A stretch of DNA of 64,000 nucleotides from Dyella_B humi (GCF_044904605.1 NZ_JADIKI010000022.1:992001-1056000); one strand, 5' to 3'; positions 16,910 to 24,025 are shown, counted from the stretch's first letter. Notes: generated by a model from the sequence alone, not told the origin. Numbers and translations: made by a program.

Positions 16910-16959
16910 CTATTCGTCCAAGCGGACGCTTTCGTCGCCACTTAACACAAGGGCTAGGC
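16904..16959 (+). repeat. attC site 3
   Basis: R'' TTCTAGC at 16904, left part tattcgtccaagcggacgc, right part gccacttaacacaagg, R' GCTAGGC at 16953. As in site 2, left AGC and right GCT are matched changes from the AAC/GTT consensus. Confidence 0.85.
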
Positions 16960-16991
16960 ATTCCTCCATCACATCGATATCGAGGTGCGCA

Positions 16992-17417
16992 ATGTCCGAG
17001 GTATCAACATTCCGTTTGTACGTACTGAGAGCCGCGTACTTACTGATTGCGGTCGGGCTCGCCTTCATGGTCTGGCCAAAGATGATTCAACATACCGATG
17101 CGTGGGCTCTGAAGTATGGCGATACGTTCGGCCTGCTTGCTGGCGTGCAGGTCTTGGCTATGTTGGGCGTCAGATATCCCATCAAGATGCTGCCGCTGCT
17201 CTTCTTCGAGCTGACGTGGAAGTCAATATGGTTGCTTGCCATCGCTCTCCCTTTATGGCGTGCCAACCAGATCGATCCGGGAACCGCCGAGTCCATACAG
17301 GCTTGCGTCATGGGGGTGGTGATTTCTGTAGTCACCATTCCCTGGCGGTACGCTTGGGCGAAATTCGTGCGCGAATCTGGAGACAGTTGGCGATGGAGCA
17401 CCCGGAATACCCAATAA
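16992..17417 (+). CDS. Cassette gene 5: multi-pass membrane protein
   Basis: A 141-residue protein with about four transmembrane segments (YVLRAAYLLIAVGLAFMVW; FGLLAGVQVLAMLGV; LLFFELTWKSIWLLAIALPL; ACVMGVVISVVTIPW). The ATG at 16992 is used because it lies after the cassette boundary at 16953; a longer frame back to 16833 would start inside the preceding cassette. The TAA stop at 17415-17417 lies in the left core of attC 4. No known family is recognised. Confidence 0.75.
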   Translation: MSEVSTFRLYVLRAAYLLIAVGLAFMVWPKMIQHTDAWALKYGDTFGLLAGVQVLAMLGVRYPIKMLPLLFFELTWKSIWLLAIALPLWRANQIDPGTAESIQACVMGVVISVVTIPWRYAWAKFVRESGDSWRWSTRNTQ

Positions 17418-17464
17418 CGCGCTCCAGTCGGGGTCCGGCTCGCTGCTGAGTGCTGGCGTTAGGT
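17412..17464 (+). repeat. attC site 4 (divergent type)
   Basis: Left core around AATAACGC and right core GGCGTTAGGT (GTTAGGT at 17458), joined by a different stem (tccagtcggggtccggctcg). The TAACGC/GCGTTA ends pair perfectly, but the internal sequence is unlike the other sites, so this cassette probably came from another source. Confidence 0.7.
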
Positions 17465-17483
17465 ATCTCGAACAATAGGATCC

Positions 17484-17909
17484 ATGCATATGAAACCATC
17501 ACTTCTATTGCGAGTCGCATCAATCCTCACACTCCTCTTCGCCGTGGGACACTCCCTGGGTGGCTTGAGCCTCTGGTCTCCTGCGGGAGAAACAGAAGTG
17601 CTTGGCGCGATGAGATCCTTTCACTTCGATGCTTCGGGCGTCAGCCGAACGTACTTAGACTTCTACCTCGGTTTCGGTTTCATCTTAAGCGTCTACCTGC
17701 TGGCACAGGCGGTTGCCTTGTGGCAATTGGCATCGCTTGCAAGGGTTGATGCAAATCGCGTTCGCCCACTAATAGGCACTTTTTTTCTGGCATCGGTGGC
17801 ATCTGCATTCTTGTCTTGGAGATATGTTTTCTTGGTCCCGGTCGTTTCGTTCCTTGTCATCGCCGTCTGTCTTGGGCTAGCGTTCTATGCTGCGGGCAAG
17901 AGCTCGTAG
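17484..17909 (+). CDS. Cassette gene 6: four-helix membrane protein
   Basis: A 141-residue protein with four predicted transmembrane helices (LRVASILTLLFAVGHSLG; TYLDFYLGFGFILSVYLLAQ; LIGTFFLASVASAFLSW; VFLVPVVSFLVIAVCLGL). The start may be 17484 or the ATG two codons on; taatagga-like sequence upstream serves as ribosome site. It resembles small four-helix proteins found often in environmental bacteria and in cassette arrays; function unknown. Its TAG stop at 17907-17909 is part of the left arm of family D copy 2. Confidence 0.75.
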   Translation: MHMKPSLLLRVASILTLLFAVGHSLGGLSLWSPAGETEVLGAMRSFHFDASGVSRTYLDFYLGFGFILSVYLLAQAVALWQLASLARVDANRVRPLIGTFFLASVASAFLSWRYVFLVPVVSFLVIAVCLGLAFYAAGKSS

Positions 17910-17978
17910 GCTGGGATGCAATCCCAGCATCGCTACAGGGTGAAACGGAAGCTGGGATTGGCATTCCAGCCTACGAGC
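17903..17978 (+). repeat. Family D hairpin repeat, copy 2
   Basis: A 76-base element with arms gctcgtaggctgggatgc and ggcattccagcctacgagc. It supplies the TAG stop of the upstream membrane protein gene. Like copy 1 it sits in the attC position of a cassette. About 85 percent identical to copy 1 by eye over the central part (atcgctacagggtgaaacgg). Confidence 0.8.
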
Positions 17979-18134
17979 TTTAGTCATTGCGGCCCGAGTA
18001 GCCTTTCCTCATCCGAGTGGTATTGTCGTGGCGCTTCGCAGCTTCTTATCGCCGGGTACGGGGTCTTTCTAGCTTCTGCAGTGCTTGCGGGCATTGCCAT
18101 CTGGCTTTGTTTTAAGCGTCGTGGCAGGCTCTAA
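17916..18134 (+). pseudogene. Remnant of a small membrane-protein cassette gene, 5' end lost
   Basis: An open frame of 72 codons ends with a convincing transmembrane helix and basic tail (LLIAGYGVFLASAVLAGIAI then KRRGRL), and its TAA stop lies in the R'' core of attC 5, as for intact cassette genes. However, its first 21 codons are family D repeat sequence and no ATG, GTG or TTG lies in frame after the repeat. The likeliest reading is that the 5' part of a cassette gene was removed when the D element arrived. It could still be translated from the ATG in the repeat. Confidence 0.45.
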
Positions 18135-18186
18135 CTGTTCGTCCAAGCGGACGCGCGTACCGCGCCGCCTAACTTAGGCGTTAAAT
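18129..18186 (+). repeat. attC site 5
   Basis: R'' CTCTAAC at 18129, left part tgttcgtccaagcggacgc, right part gcgccgcctaacttaggc, R' GTTAAAT at 18180, which fits GTTRRRY exactly. One of the two best-preserved sites in the array. Confidence 0.9.
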
Positions 18187-18439
18187 GCTTACAGTCCTTC
18201 GCAAACTGGAAAGCCGAATACCTGGTCACCTGCCAAAGGCTTGGGTAACGGGTATTTTACTGTGGGGTTTCGCGGCACTGCTGATGTTGCCAGCGTTCTT
18301 ATTTCTCGAGCTTGGGTGGGATGGCGCTTACATGGTCGTTTTTGGCGCAATCTTTCTGTCAGCTTTGGCTGGCATGGGCTGCGTAGCATGGCTCGTTTCA
18401 GAGCGTATTTCTGGTCAAGTAACATCATGGCGCAGGTAG
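18185..18439 (+). CDS. Cassette gene 7: small membrane protein
   Basis: An 84-residue protein with two transmembrane segments (AWVTGILLWGFAALLMLPAF; YMVVFGAIFLSALAGMGCVA). The ATG begins inside the R' core (GTTAAATG), five bases from the recombination point, so no ribosome site can lie within this cassette; translation must use sequence in the attC upstream or a leaderless message. The stop falls just before the next R'' core. Function unknown. Confidence 0.65.
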   Translation: MLTVLRKLESRIPGHLPKAWVTGILLWGFAALLMLPAFLFLELGWDGAYMVVFGAIFLSALAGMGCVAWLVSERISGQVTSWRR

Positions 18440-18440
18440 C

Positions 18441-18496
18441 GTCTAACTATTCATTCAAGCCGACGCCTACGGCGCCGCTCAACTCCAACGTTAGGA
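18441..18496 (+). repeat. attC site 6
   Basis: R'' GTCTAAC at 18441 fits RYYYAAC exactly; left part tattcattcaagccgacgcc, right part ggcgccgctcaactccaac, R' GTTAGGA at 18490. Very close to published Xanthomonas attC sequences in form. Confidence 0.9.
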
Positions 18497-18501
18497 AACA
18501 T

Positions 18502-18975
18502 ATGCGCTTTGCAATTTATTTGGCATTCGTATCCATGCTGGCTTTAATGTCGTCAAGCGTGCTTGCGCACCACGGGTGTTACAACATGTCGTGCGATTCG
18601 ATGCAGGCATGTAAGGAATCAGCTGGCTGGATACTTGAGGGAACGGTAACCAATATCATTTCCACGGGCGGGCAACAAGAATGCGAGACAGGGCCCGGCA
18701 ATCCTTCGTGCGGCTATGTCGAAAATCCTGAGATCATCGAACTATCCGGTGTAGTCGTTGTGAAAGGTCTATATAAAGTTGATGCACACGCTACAACCAA
18801 AGTTTCCCGAAAGGACGCATGCTTTTCTGGGCCACTAAGCGTGACCAATAGCAAGCCAGAACTTCAATTGTTGAACCGAAAAGTTCGCGTTTTTGGCAAT
18901 TCGGATACCGCGCCACCTTATGTCAAAGAAGGCTATTTTCTGATTGAGCCAATGGAAGATAATCGTAAATCCTGA
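18502..18975 (+). CDS. Cassette gene 8: exported Cys-containing hypothetical protein
   Basis: A 157-residue protein with a Sec signal peptide (MRFAIYLAFVSMLALMSSSV then LAHHG, cleavage after LAH or nearby). The mature part has six or more cysteines, including CYNMSCDSMQACKES and ECETGPGNPSCGY, suggesting disulfides in the periplasm. The ATG at 18502 lies 6 bases after the R' core. No attC is visible after this gene up to 19105, so it is the last recognisable cassette or a gene captured at the array edge. Function unknown. Confidence 0.75.
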   Translation: MRFAIYLAFVSMLALMSSSVLAHHGCYNMSCDSMQACKESAGWILEGTVTNIISTGGQQECETGPGNPSCGYVENPEIIELSGVVVVKGLYKVDAHATTKVSRKDACFSGPLSVTNSKPELQLLNRKVRVFGNSDTAPPYVKEGYFLIEPMEDNRKS

Positions 18976-19105
18976 TTCCATAAGGAGCACCTCTGCATCT
19001 ACGGCAATGACGTTTCTTATCCTTAGCTATCGGGCGTGAATCTACTGCCGGGTGCTTTAGAGAATTCGTAGTGCCTACCCAGGCTGTGCGAAAGGGGCGC
19101 ATCGC

Positions 19106-20605
19106 TCAATGGATGGGATGTTTCACAACGATCCGGTTCACGGAAAATGGAGGCAGCACAAAGCTGCGACCATCGAAGGCATGCGTCTCATGCGTCAGCA
19201 CATGCTCTGAGGTAACCATCGTCGTCAAAGTAGGCGCATAGAGACTTTCCATGGTCCCTTGCCCCATTCCTAGGTATCGCAACGTCAACGGCCGAGACGA
19301 GAGGTTGATGAGAATCCATTGGTTCGTTTCTCCTGTTAGTGCAATGCCGGTAACCGAGGGATACGGTGCCCCTGACTTCGGACGGACCATGGGTGCTTCG
19401 GGAAACGCAATCGAGTAGACAGATTTTGCCTGCTTTAGGGCACCGCCGAAGAGCGCATAGGCTTGCCCCGTGGCGGTCAAGTCACCGTAGGTCGCATGAA
19501 AGGTCATGCTTTTGCTTTGACAAGCATTCCAATACGACGACGTGTTCTGAAACATCAGCGAACTAGTGCTTCCCGTGATGTTGTAAAGCTCGATCTGGTC
19601 GATAGACGGCGTCGAGAGGAACTGGATGGCCATCTGGGCCTGATAGAGCGCTTCGAGCCAAGTGCCCGTTAATTGCGCTTTGGAGGTGCAGTCCTGCAAT
19701 CCTCCAAACTCGGTCACCCATACACGAAGTTTGGCTTTCTCGATCGGGTGCAATTCACCAGCGACGATCTTCTCCCAATCGGTGAACACATTGCTCAGCA
19801 CCGCGTCCGGAGAGGTCCCATCCCATATCCCGCCATCGATGATGCTGTCATAGCGATGCAGCGTGACGGCGTCCACATCATGGATCTTGCCGACAACGGC
19901 GCCGTTCCAGTTCTTGGTGCGCGCATCGCCTGAAGAAGGAATGGACCCTACGGAGGCGATTTGGGCACGGGGATATTCTTGCTTCAGGCGCGCAGTCCAC
20001 TGATTCATTTCAGTCGCATAGTCGGCGGCTGCGGGAAAGGCCTGATCGTGGTCCGGTGAACTCCAGAAAAATTCGTTACCGAGTTCTAGGTCTCCAACAG
20101 GAAGTTTCATGCCATGTGCTGCATCCAGCATGCGAAGCTGGTTCGCGATGCCTTGCGAAAGATTGGCACGATGCAGGATCGCATTGTCCAGCGTCATGAC
20201 GTTCAAGTTGTAGATGGGGTAAGCCCCGGTGGCGCGAGTGAGATTGAGCAGGGCACTCAGGGTGTCTTGCGTCTGACTGGCCTTGCCCAGCGGGTAAACG
20301 GCTCCCTTCTGCCAGTCCCAGTAGTTGCCCACATCGCCACCAGGAAAGCGGATGGCCTGAATGCCGACCTCTTTAACCGCTCTTTGCAGCATGGGATCGG
20401 TCCACGAGAGGACCGGAGGAGTCATATAGCTGTTCTCGATGTTGACGCCAAAGAAGTGCGGCGAGACCCCATGAGGTGACGAAGTCCTCTTGGGTAAATC
20501 GGAGCTCTGTGCGATGGATGCAGAGCACGCGCATAGAAGTGCACATCCTGTTGCGATCACACGGGAGAAGACGATGAGCTGACGTTTGCGGTTCTGGCGA
20601 TCCAT
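19106..20605 (-). CDS. Secreted glycoside hydrolase of clan GH-A type
   Basis: A 499-residue protein with an N-terminal signal (VIATGCALLCACSASIAQ). The body is a TIM-barrel glycosidase: IRFPGGDVGNYWDWQKG early, the acid/base motif LELGNEFF (E178), and the nucleophile strand VWVTEFGG (E299), followed by a C-terminal beta-sandwich-like part. This layout is that of retaining enzymes such as GH39, GH51 and GH79; exact family and sugar are not decided. It probably cleaves plant or microbial polysaccharide in the periplasm or outside. It faces the array convergently and is divergent from the SLOG protein. Confidence 0.82.
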   Translation of the reverse strand: MDRQNRKRQLIVFSRVIATGCALLCACSASIAQSSDLPKRTSSPHGVSPHFFGVNIENSYMTPPVLSWTDPMLQRAVKEVGIQAIRFPGGDVGNYWDWQKGAVYPLGKASQTQDTLSALLNLTRATGAYPIYNLNVMTLDNAILHRANLSQGIANQLRMLDAAHGMKLPVGDLELGNEFFWSSPDHDQAFPAAADYATEMNQWTARLKQEYPRAQIASVGSIPSSGDARTKNWNGAVVGKIHDVDAVTLHRYDSIIDGGIWDGTSPDAVLSNVFTDWEKIVAGELHPIEKAKLRVWVTEFGGLQDCTSKAQLTGTWLEALYQAQMAIQFLSTPSIDQIELYNITGSTSSLMFQNTSSYWNACQSKSMTFHATYGDLTATGQAYALFGGALKQAKSVYSIAFPEAPMVRPKSGAPYPSVTGIALTGETNQWILINLSSRPLTLRYLGMGQGTMESLYAPTLTTMVTSEHVLTHETHAFDGRSFVLPPFSVNRIVVKHPIH

Positions 20606-20846
20606 AGCTTCCCTCTGCGTTGATTTTTGACCAAAGCGAAAAGGCTAACGCTCACCAACTCCATTTAGGGGGTAAGGCGGCTCTCGAAGTATGCGCTCAT
20701 GAAGATGGCGAGCATCTTTCAGCCACTGACGGTGACGTTGACAGCGGGAACAGGTTTGGAAGCTGATGCGTTGACCGTCGTGTGGAACGCCATTTATCGT
20801 GCGTACCTGAAGCGACGCTCAAACGCTCCACAAGGACATAAGGCAA

Positions 20847-21764
20847 ATGATCGAAAGCGAGGCCACGGTGGTTTTGTTCCGGCCAGTGGGGCCGGAGGAA
20901 CTCGAGTTGCTCCGGCAAGGCGGATTTCGTCGCTGGCCTCCCAGGCTTCCAGAGCAACCCATCTTTTATCCCGTTACCAACGAACGCTATGCATCCGAAA
21001 TCGCCGAGCGCTGGAACGTCGCGGACAGCAAATATGGCGCCGTGACTCGCTTTAAGGTACGGGCCGACTTCATGTCGAAATATTCCATCCAGCAGGTGGG
21101 TGCCTCTCACCATACGGAATGGTGGGTGCCGGCAGAGGAACTTGAGGCGCTGAACGACAATATCGTTGGCGTCATTGAAGTGATACGCGAGTACGGTCCT
21201 TTGATGCCCCTAATGCATTGCGTTTTCCCTAAGCCAAGAGAAAACATGATCAACAAGATTCGTCGACCTCAGGTTTGCGTGTTGGGAAGCGCGGAACCAG
21301 GATCCAAGGCATACGACTTGGCTGGACATGCTGGGGAACTGCTTGCTCGCTTGGGAATTACCATTGTCAGTGGATGTGGTAGTCCAGCTACCCGTATTGC
21401 AGCGGAGCGGGGGCATGTGGCAGGTGGTTTGGTGGTGAGCATCATCACAGATTCGGAGATGCCTGCGTCGGACTGGCCAGCAACGGTTGTCATCCCGAGC
21501 GGAATGGGCGATGCGAGAAATCTGCTTATGGCGCTCGCCGGTGACGCATGCATTGTCATAGGAGGTCGTGCGGGCACGATCTCTGAGGTCTGTCTTGCGT
21601 GGCTGCATCACCGACCATTGCTGCCACTCGTTGGCTGTGGTGGTTGGTCCGATGGGTTGTTGAAGAATCCACCGGATGAAAGGAAGAACTCGCCAATACT
21701 CCCCTGGGGTTCCATGGATGAGCTTGAGACTCAACTGAAAGCGTTGAACTTGGTCAACCCGTAG
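20847..21764 (+). CDS. Two-domain protein: crystallin-J1-annotated small domain plus SLOG/LOG-like nucleotide-binding domain
   Basis: A 305-residue soluble protein. Residues 5-120 match a small domain often labelled ADP-ribosylation/crystallin J1 in Xanthomonads (LFRPVGPEELELLRQGGFRR; PRLPEQPIFYPVTNE; HHTEWWVPAEELEALN); that label is automated and its activity is unproved. Residues 143-300 form a Rossmann-like TIGR00725/LOG-type SLOG domain (VCVLGSAEPGSKAYDLAG; IVSGCGSPATRIAAERG; CIVIGGRAGTISEV), a fold that binds or cleaves nucleotides and ADP-ribose derivatives. The two are joined without frameshift. The TAG stop is provided by family D copy 3. An aagga-type ribosome site precedes the ATG. 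Confidence 0.78.
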   Translation: MIESEATVVLFRPVGPEELELLRQGGFRRWPPRLPEQPIFYPVTNERYASEIAERWNVADSKYGAVTRFKVRADFMSKYSIQQVGASHHTEWWVPAEELEALNDNIVGVIEVIREYGPLMPLMHCVFPKPRENMINKIRRPQVCVLGSAEPGSKAYDLAGHAGELLARLGITIVSGCGSPATRIAAERGHVAGGLVVSIITDSEMPASDWPATVVIPSGMGDARNLLMALAGDACIVIGGRAGTISEVCLAWLHHRPLLPLVGCGGWSDGLLKNPPDERKNSPILPWGSMDELETQLKALNLVNP

Positions 21765-21825
21765 GCTGGGATGCAATCCCAGCAATTCGTCGGATAGAAG
21801 CTGGGATTGGCATCCCAGCCTACGG
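21760..21825. repeat. Family D hairpin repeat, copy 3
   Basis: Arms ccgtaggctgggatgcaatc and ggcatcccagcctacgg, 66 bases long; shorter centre than copies 1 and 2. Supplies the TAG stop of the SLOG gene. It is outside the cassette array, which shows the family is dispersed and not specific to integrons. Confidence 0.8.
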
Positions 21826-21863
21826 CCTACGATCCTGAGATTTCAGCCCACGCGCCAAGATCA

Positions 21864-21902
21864 AAATGGATTCCCGCCTTCGCGGGAATGACGGTGAGGA
21901 AG
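21864..21902. repeat. Single family C-like arm
   Basis: A lone hairpin tggattcccgccttcgcggg followed by aatgacggtgagg. It matches one arm of the C' subfamily element at 54827-54911. Confidence 0.6.
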
Positions 21903-21931
21903 ATATGTAGCCTTAACTGTGGAGAAAACAT

Positions 21932-23269
21932 CTACTGATTTTGCTGCTTATAAATCACGCCACTCTTCATCACAAACGGCACATGCTCCACCGCGCTGAT
22001 GTCCTGCGTCGGGTCCCCTTGTACCGCAATCACATCCGCATCGAGCCCTGCCTTTAGCTGCCCGAACTTATCCTGCTGCCGCAGAATCTTCGCATCCACC
22101 GCCGTCGCCGCCAGCAATACGCGGGCAGGTGACATACCGTCGCGCACCATCCATTCCAGTTCCTTGTAGTTGGTGCCGTGGGTGAATACGCCTACATCGC
22201 TGCCGCAGCCGATGGTGACGCCGGCTTGCATGGCGAATTTGAAGGCGTTGGCGGCTTGTTGCATGTCGGCAGTGGGCGGTTCGCCGGGTTTCCAGCCGTG
22301 GAAGTATTCGGCATAGGCAGCTTCGGCTTCGAGCGTCGGCAGGTAGGCAACGTTGTGTTGCTTCATCAACTCGAACGCTTCGCGCGTGCCGCCGTAGCCG
22401 TGTTCGATGGTGTCGACGCCGGCGAGCACTGCGCGGCGCATGCCTTCGGCGGTGGTGGAGTGCATGGAGACGGGCAGACCGAGCGAGTGGGCGGTTTCGA
22501 CGCCGGCTTTGAGTTCTTCTTCGCTGAAGGTGGGCATGGCGCCTTTGGCTTTGCCGCAATGGTAGTCGGCGTAGATCTTGATCCAGTCCGCGCCGTGGCC
22601 GGCCTGGTCGCGTACGGCGTCGATCATTTGCGGAACGCCGGCGACCGGAATACCGCCTTGCGGCAGGTTGAGATCGGTGCGAAAGCCGTCAGGGCCAGGG
22701 CCATAGCAGTGCGCGGCGATCGTGGCGCGCGTGGCGACGAACAGGTGCGGGCCGGGGATCAGCCCTTCATTGATGGCGCGTTGCACGTCGACGTCGGAAT
22801 AGCCGGCGCCTTCCGTGCCGAGATCGCGCAGGGTAGTGAAGCCGGCCATCAAGGTGTCTTGCACGTGCTGCACGGCTTCAATGGTGCGATAGGCCAGCGT
22901 TTCCTTCAGCACTTGATCGTCCCACAGCGTTTCGTTGTACGGATGCAGGAAGATGTGCGAGTGCGCGTCGATCAGGCCAGGCAGCAGGGTGGTACCGGGT
23001 AGGTCGATGGTCTGCGTGCCGGGTGGCGCGTGCACATCCGAAGCCGGGCCCACTGCAGCGATCTTGTCGCCTTGCACTAACACCACCCAGCCAGCGTGCG
23101 CTTGTTCGCTGCGTGCGTCGAATACGCGATCGGCTTTGAGCAGCCACGCGTGATCGGCGGTTTTTGGCGCGGATGTGCTATCGGCCACCGCCGTAGATGC
23201 GCCGATGGCGCAAACCATTAACAGGCTGCCGCACAACGCTGCTAGGCGCTGGAACCGATGCTTCGACAT
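21932..23269 (-). CDS. Secreted metal-dependent amidohydrolase (imidazolonepropionase-like / Xaa-Pro dipeptidase-like)
   Basis: A 445-residue amidohydrolase-superfamily enzyme with a signal peptide (LCGSLLMVCAIGASTAVA). Metal-site residues are visible: HxH in LIDAHSHIFLHP, the carboxylated Lys in DWIKIYADYH, a His in VSMHSTTAEG, the His in TIEHGYGG and the final Asp in GCGSDVGVFTHG. Many relatives are periplasmic dipeptidases or hydrolyse cyclic amides; substrate unknown. The start at 23269 has a ggggag ribosome site 7 bases upstream and begins the signal; the 13-codon extension to 23308 is rejected. Confidence 0.9.
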   Translation of the reverse strand: MSKHRFQRLAALCGSLLMVCAIGASTAVADSTSAPKTADHAWLLKADRVFDARSEQAHAGWVVLVQGDKIAAVGPASDVHAPPGTQTIDLPGTTLLPGLIDAHSHIFLHPYNETLWDDQVLKETLAYRTIEAVQHVQDTLMAGFTTLRDLGTEGAGYSDVDVQRAINEGLIPGPHLFVATRATIAAHCYGPGPDGFRTDLNLPQGGIPVAGVPQMIDAVRDQAGHGADWIKIYADYHCGKAKGAMPTFSEEELKAGVETAHSLGLPVSMHSTTAEGMRRAVLAGVDTIEHGYGGTREAFELMKQHNVAYLPTLEAEAAYAEYFHGWKPGEPPTADMQQAANAFKFAMQAGVTIGCGSDVGVFTHGTNYKELEWMVRDGMSPARVLLAATAVDAKILRQQDKFGQLKAGLDADVIAVQGDPTQDISAVEHVPFVMKSGVIYKQQNQ

Positions 23270-23590
23270 GTTTGCTCCCCGGTTGATGTCTTTGGTTGGA
23301 CCGAGCATTTATAGCAAGAATGCGGCGGTGGCGATAAGCACGGCTTTGGTCGCGGACTGATCTAGCCTTACCGTCATTCCGGCGAAGGCCGGAATCCAGT
23401 CCGGTACGTCGTGCGAAGCACGCATTATTTGGCTTTGAGTGCTTCGCACGCGTATTTAAACTGGATTCCGGCCTTCGCCGGAATGACGATGAGGCAAGAA
23501 CGGACATCCCAGCCTACGTGGATGTATGCGGCAGACATGGGATGTCGAGCTGCACATTGTTCCAGGCTAAAAAATTTGGAAACTTCTGCC
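23270..23590. other. 321-base intergenic stretch holding a family C element
   Basis: Between the divergently read amidohydrolase and SRPBCC genes. Positions 23367-23497 are a full family C inverted repeat with an inner tgcgaagcacg / gtgcttcgcacg dyad. A short catcccagcctacg piece at 23506-23519 matches a family D arm. No further gene was seen; promoters for both neighbours should lie in the flanks. Confidence 0.7.
23367..23497. repeat. Family C large inverted repeat
   Basis: Same build as the copy at 6257-6391: outer ccgtcattccggcgaaggcc arms and an inner gtgcgaagcac / gtgcttcgcac dyad. Confidence 0.8.
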
Positions 23591-24025
23591 GTGACAGATC
23601 AGCCAATACAACAATCCATCAGCATTGCCGCCACACCCGAAAACGTTTGGCGCGCCCTTACGGAGCCGGACATGATCGCGGCCTGGATGCTGGGCGCGCG
23701 CGTGGAATCCACATGGCAACCCGGCAGCGATATCGCCTATACCGTGAAGATGCCGGGTTTGGACAAGCTCTATCGTGATCGCGGAACGGTGCTTGTTGCC
23801 GAGTCTGGCCGGCGGCTCAAATACAGCCACTGGAGCGAGGCGGCAGGTCTTCCCGATACGCCGGAAAACCGTAGCGTGATCATGTTTCGCCTGGACGCGC
23901 GCACCGAAGACACGCTGCTTACGCTCCTTCACGAACATCTTCCAAGTTACGCGGCCTACAAGCACGCCGAGTTCTTCTGGGGATACGCGCTTGGCGACAT
24001 CAAGCAAATGCTGGAAAACACATAG
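23591..24025 (+). CDS. SRPBCC/AHSA1-family protein
   Basis: A 144-residue START/Bet-v-1-fold protein of the AHSA1 type (SISIAATPENVWRALTEPDM; WQPGSDIAYTVK; LKYSHWSEAAGLPDTPENR). Such proteins have a hydrophobic cavity and are cytoplasmic; ligands vary. The GTG at 23591 was chosen because the domain begins there; the longer frame passes through the family C repeat and is not credible. Confidence 0.82.
   Translation: MTDQPIQQSISIAATPENVWRALTEPDMIAAWMLGARVESTWQPGSDIAYTVKMPGLDKLYRDRGTVLVAESGRRLKYSHWSEAAGLPDTPENRSVIMFRLDARTEDTLLTLLHEHLPSYAAYKHAEFFWGYALGDIKQMLENT

Larger units (their letters stand above)
14773..18975 (+). mobile_element. Integron-type gene cassette array without an integrase (CALIN)
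   Basis: About eight short genes, all on the plus strand, are separated by 55-60-base imperfect palindromes that match attC sites: an R'' core (for example GTCTAAC), a conserved ttcattcaagccgacgc-like left part, an inverse gccgcttaactcaggc-like right part, and an R' core (GTTRRRY or GCTAG variants). Six such sites are listed separately. The array is visibly AT-richer than its flanks, its genes are small and mostly membrane or exported proteins, and none is housekeeping. No intI gene is present in the window. The right end is taken as the stop of the last gene because no attC follows it. The attC form is like that of Xanthomonas chromosomal integrons. Confidence 0.9.

Noticed and set aside
15044..18496. 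CRISPR array
   Set aside because: The repeats are palindromic attC sites separated by genes of varied length, not short direct repeats with equal spacers.
18976..19105. Seventh attC after the last cassette
   Set aside because: A gctttag at 19055 was examined but no paired cores or stems surround it.
15466..21764. Complete Thoeris system made of the TIR cassette and the SLOG protein
   Set aside because: The genes are not adjacent, an opposite-strand glycosidase lies between them, and the SLOG protein lacks Sir2 or membrane effector parts; kept only as a weak idea.
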